Below are positions 61,960 through 64,000 of a stretch of 64,000 nucleotides of DNA, piece by piece. The DNA comes from Pseudoroseomonas cervicalis. Lineage in GTDB: Bacteria; Pseudomonadota; Alphaproteobacteria; Acetobacterales; Acetobacteraceae. The position numbers and the translations under genes were made by a program. The DNA is taken from the NCBI RefSeq assembly GCF_030818485.1, contig NZ_JAUTAJ010000004.1:3697501-3761500 (forward strand), in the 5' to 3' direction. The notes beneath the pieces were generated by a model. The model did no database searches, was not told the DNA's origin, and saw only the letters and a list, made by a program, of their open reading frames with translations. Position 1 is the first letter of the stretch. Every line of letters begins with the position of its first letter.

Positions 61960-62957
61960 CAGGCCGGATCCCGCGCGCGAATGACCTCGCGCACCACGCC
62001 CTGTGGCTTGCCATTGGCCGAGAGGAAGGCGCGGCCGAGATACTCGCCCATCACGCCGAGCACGAAGAACTGCGCCGCGGCGACCAGCAGCACCACCGTC
62101 ATCACCGAGGCCCAGCCGGAGGGCGTGTCCTTGGTCAGCGCCTCGACGATGGTGAAGACGGCGCCGAGCATGCCGAGCACGCCCATGCCGAGGCCGACGA
62201 ACATCGCCATGCGCAGCGGCAGCAGCGAGAAATTGGTGGCGAGGTTCAGCCAGAGCCGGATCAGCCGGCGCAGCGTGTAGTTGCTGCGGCCCTGGGCGCG
62301 CGCCAGATGCATCACCTCGATGCTGTCGATGCGCTGCGTGACCTGCAGGATGATGCCGTCGATATAGGGGTAGGGGCCGGAATATTTCGTCACCTCCCGC
62401 ACCACCAGCGCCGACATGCAGCGGAAGGAGGAGAGGTAGAGCCCCTTCGGCTTGTCCATCAGCTGGTCCGCCACCCAGTTGGCGAAGCGCGAGCCGAGAT
62501 TGCGCCAGCCCTCATGCTCCTTCTTGGCGTAGCGGGTATAGACCACGTCCCAGCTGCCGAGCCGGGCATGGTCGTAGAGCTTGATGACCTCCTCCGGCGG
62601 GTTCTGCAGGTCGTCATCCATGGTGATGACATAGTCGCCGCGCGCATGGCGCAGCCCGCTCATGACCGCGTTGTGCTCGCCGAAATTGCGCGCATGCTCG
62701 ACGAAGGTCAGCGGCACGCGGGCGGTGGCGGCAAGCTGGCGGCAGACCTCGCCGGAATTGTCCGGGCTGCCGTCATTGACCAGCACGATCTCGATGCCGC
62801 CTTCGGGCCGCAGCGCCGACAGCGCCTCGACCAGCAGGCCCACCGTGTCGGCGCCGCGATAGACCGGCACGACGATGGACAGGCCGACACGGCCCGGCGG
62901 GCGCGCGGCCTCGGCGGTGGCGGCCTCCGGGGCGGGGCTGAGGGAGGCGAGGGTCAT
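61959..62957 (-). CDS. ArnC/GtrB/DPM1-like family 2 glycosyltransferase
   Basis: 332 residues from ATG at 62957. GT2 domain: GLSIVVPVYRGADTVGLLVEAL, IVLVNDGSPDNSGEVCRQL, RNFGEHNAVMSGLRHARGDY and the metal motif TMDDDLQNPPEEVIKLYDHA. The C-terminus has two membrane helices (LGMGVLGMLGAVFTIVEAL, VLLVAAAQFFVLGVMGEYLGR), the standard design of polyprenyl-phosphate sugar transferases. It transfers a sugar onto undecaprenyl phosphate for export. Start overlaps the methyltransferase stop by 4 bp. Confidence 0.9.
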   Translation of the reverse strand: MTLASLSPAPEAATAEAARPPGRVGLSIVVPVYRGADTVGLLVEALSALRPEGGIEIVLVNDGSPDNSGEVCRQLAATARVPLTFVEHARNFGEHNAVMSGLRHARGDYVITMDDDLQNPPEEVIKLYDHARLGSWDVVYTRYAKKEHEGWRNLGSRFANWVADQLMDKPKGLYLSSFRCMSALVVREVTKYSGPYPYIDGIILQVTQRIDSIEVMHLARAQGRSNYTLRRLIRLWLNLATNFSLLPLRMAMFVGLGMGVLGMLGAVFTIVEALTKDTPSGWASVMTVVLLVAAAQFFVLGVMGEYLGRAFLSANGKPQGVVREVIRARDPA

Positions 62958-63781
62958 GCGGCGCGGCCTTGCAGGCGGGAGGAGGGGGTGGAAGGGCGGC
63001 GCGCCGTCAGCAGCACCGAGCCGCCGGCCGGGTAGCGCAGGCCGAGGCGGCTGAGCGCGGCCTCGGCCCCGGTCGCCGCGTAGAGCGTCGCATCCAGCCA
63101 TGGCGGGAATGGGGCGACGTCGCTGGAATGATCCTCGCCGCGCGCCAGCACCTTGCGCTGCAGCACCATCAGCGGCAGCAGCAGCGCGTTCCAGTAGCGC
63201 GCCTCCACCGCCTCGAAGCCGGCCTGCCGCAGCAGGTCCGCGGCCTCGGGCGCGCTGTAGCGGCGCGCATTGTGCACCCGCCGGTCATGCGCCGAGGCCA
63301 GCCAGGAAAAGGCCGGCAGGTTCAGCACCAGCAGCCCGCCGGGGGCCAGCACGCGGCGCATCTCGGCGAGCGCCGCCGCCTGGTCCACCGCGGCGTGGCA
63401 CAGCACATCCATGCTGGCGAGTGCCGCGAAGCTGGCCTCGGCGAAGGGCAGGCGGGCGGCGTCGCCGGCGGCGATGGCGGCGCCGGATTTGGCGGCGGCG
63501 CGGGCGGCGGCGGCGGGGTTGTATTCCAGCCCGGCCAGGGCCTGGCCCGGGAAGGCGGCGGCCAGGTGGCGCAGCAGCCCGCCGGTGCCGCAGCCGACAT
63601 CCAGCCAGGGGCCGGGGGGCGGGGCGCCGTCGCGCAGCGCCGCCTCGGCGCGGGCGCGCAGGGCGCGGTACCACCACATCCCGTCCTCGGCCCGGTCCAT
63701 GAGGTCGTATTCGATCGCGTCCACGTGATCCTTGTGGCAGCGCCCGCGTCCTGCCGCAATGGGTTGCGAGGGAAGCGCCAC
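62954..63781 (-). CDS. Class I SAM-dependent methyltransferase
   Basis: 275 residues from GTG at 63781 (GGAAAGG upstream); a GTG at 63724 or an ATG at 63700 are alternatives. SAM-binding motif I WLDVGCGTGGLLRHLAAAFP, acidic motif II LAGLEYNP, and post-motif FAALASMDVLCHAAVDQAAALAEM. EYDLMDRAEDGMWWYRALRARAE at the start is often found in methyltransferases of polyprenyl-linked glycan loci. First gene of the minus-strand glycan module. Substrate unknown. Confidence 0.85.
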   Translation of the reverse strand: MALPSQPIAAGRGRCHKDHVDAIEYDLMDRAEDGMWWYRALRARAEAALRDGAPPPGPWLDVGCGTGGLLRHLAAAFPGQALAGLEYNPAAAARAAAKSGAAIAAGDAARLPFAEASFAALASMDVLCHAAVDQAAALAEMRRVLAPGGLLVLNLPAFSWLASAHDRRVHNARRYSAPEAADLLRQAGFEAVEARYWNALLLPLMVLQRKVLARGEDHSSDVAPFPPWLDATLYAATGAEAALSRLGLRYPAGGSVLLTARRPSTPSSRLQGRAA

Positions 63782-63813
63782 CGCCGCCTTTCCCGGCCAG
63801 GATACCCCGCCGC

Positions 63814-64000
63814 ATGCCCCTGCCTTCCGACAGAGACACCCCCCGCCGCGCCGGGCCCTGGCTGCTGCGCCTGGCCGCGCTGCTGCCGGCGCTGGGCTTC
63901 CTGGCGGTGGTGCTGGCGCCGCCGCTGAACCCGGATGTCGCGGCGGTGCTGGATTTCGCCAGCCGCATGCGGGCGGGGGAGGTGCTCTATGTCGACCTGA
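63814..64000 (+). CDS. ArnT-like membrane protein, 5' part only
   Basis: ATG at 63814 and runs off the right edge, about 62 residues visible. After a basic N-terminus comes the first helix WLLRLAALLPALGFLAVVLAP followed by LNPDVAAVLDFASRMRAGEVLYVDL. A helix followed by an Asn-x-Asp-Val motif and a VD-L near residue 60 is typical of polyprenol-phosphate-sugar-dependent GT39/ArnT-like transferases. Divergent from the methyltransferase with a 32-bp gap, completing the glycan module. Call based on the first 62 residues only. Confidence 0.6.
   Translation, partial: MPLPSDRDTPRRAGPWLLRLAALLPALGFLAVVLAPPLNPDVAAVLDFASRMRAGEVLYVDL

Overview
The window is very GC-rich, densely packed and free of rRNA, tRNA, complete insertion sequences and CRISPR. 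Several markers point to an alphaproteobacterium, most likely Acetobacteraceae (Roseomonas-like): a CcrM-type DNA methyltransferase, AapJ-type amino-acid binding proteins, an ATP12 chaperone, a type II homoserine kinase, an ArnC-type glycosyltransferase module and many periplasmic substrate-binding proteins. The genus is an inference; the class is well supported.

Layout. 1-2442: start of an SDR gene, an exported alpha/beta hydrolase divergent from an OhrR/MarR regulator with palindromic boxes between them, and a hypothetical gene. 2876-12563: a co-directional catabolic run (VOC protein, quinone-oxidoreductase-like MDR, thioesterase, oligopeptide-type binding protein, two permeases, acyl-CoA synthetase, SDR, second binding protein) with no ABC ATPase gene. 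12705-19871: two divergent units. The minus-strand unit holds a peptide-type binding protein, an AhpD-like protein with a nonapeptide-repeat tail, a class II aldolase and an SsuA-like binding protein. The plus-strand unit holds a tiny ORF, an SsuD-like monooxygenase and an MFS carrier. Both units carry the same outward-facing upstream element. 20071-27270: a compositionally different stretch with an SGNH-like gene and a giant DUF4011/helicase/Vsr-like nuclease/DUF3320 protein, a probable defence gene. 27426-32258: an RND efflux pump with its adaptor and a MarR regulator, each preceded by a related operator.

32887-46369 is mostly housekeeping: rnhA, thrB and ispH; a tandem glycine riboswitch driving gcvT-gcvH-gcvP; DUF2891; topoisomerase IB; rnhB; and ccrM with two GANTC sites in its upstream gap. 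46438-56723 holds two MFS carriers, a recent tandem duplication of aapJ, a glycosyltransferase, acylphosphatase, ATP12, an acetyltransferase and malate synthase G. 56870-64000 holds a gamma-glutamyltransferase/GPP34 pair, a GST, a hexapeptide acetyltransferase, DMT carriers and an envelope-glycosylation set (methyltransferase, ArnC-like GT2, SMR-like flippase subunit, ArnT-like membrane protein).

Two things stand out beyond single genes. First, five genes are each broken by exactly one apparent extra base, mostly in short G or C runs, and each regains full family length when that base is removed. This looks more like indel error in the sequence than gene decay. Second, a structured inverted-repeat element about 120 bp long occurs as two full copies and one half copy next to gene ends, with covarying stem bases.
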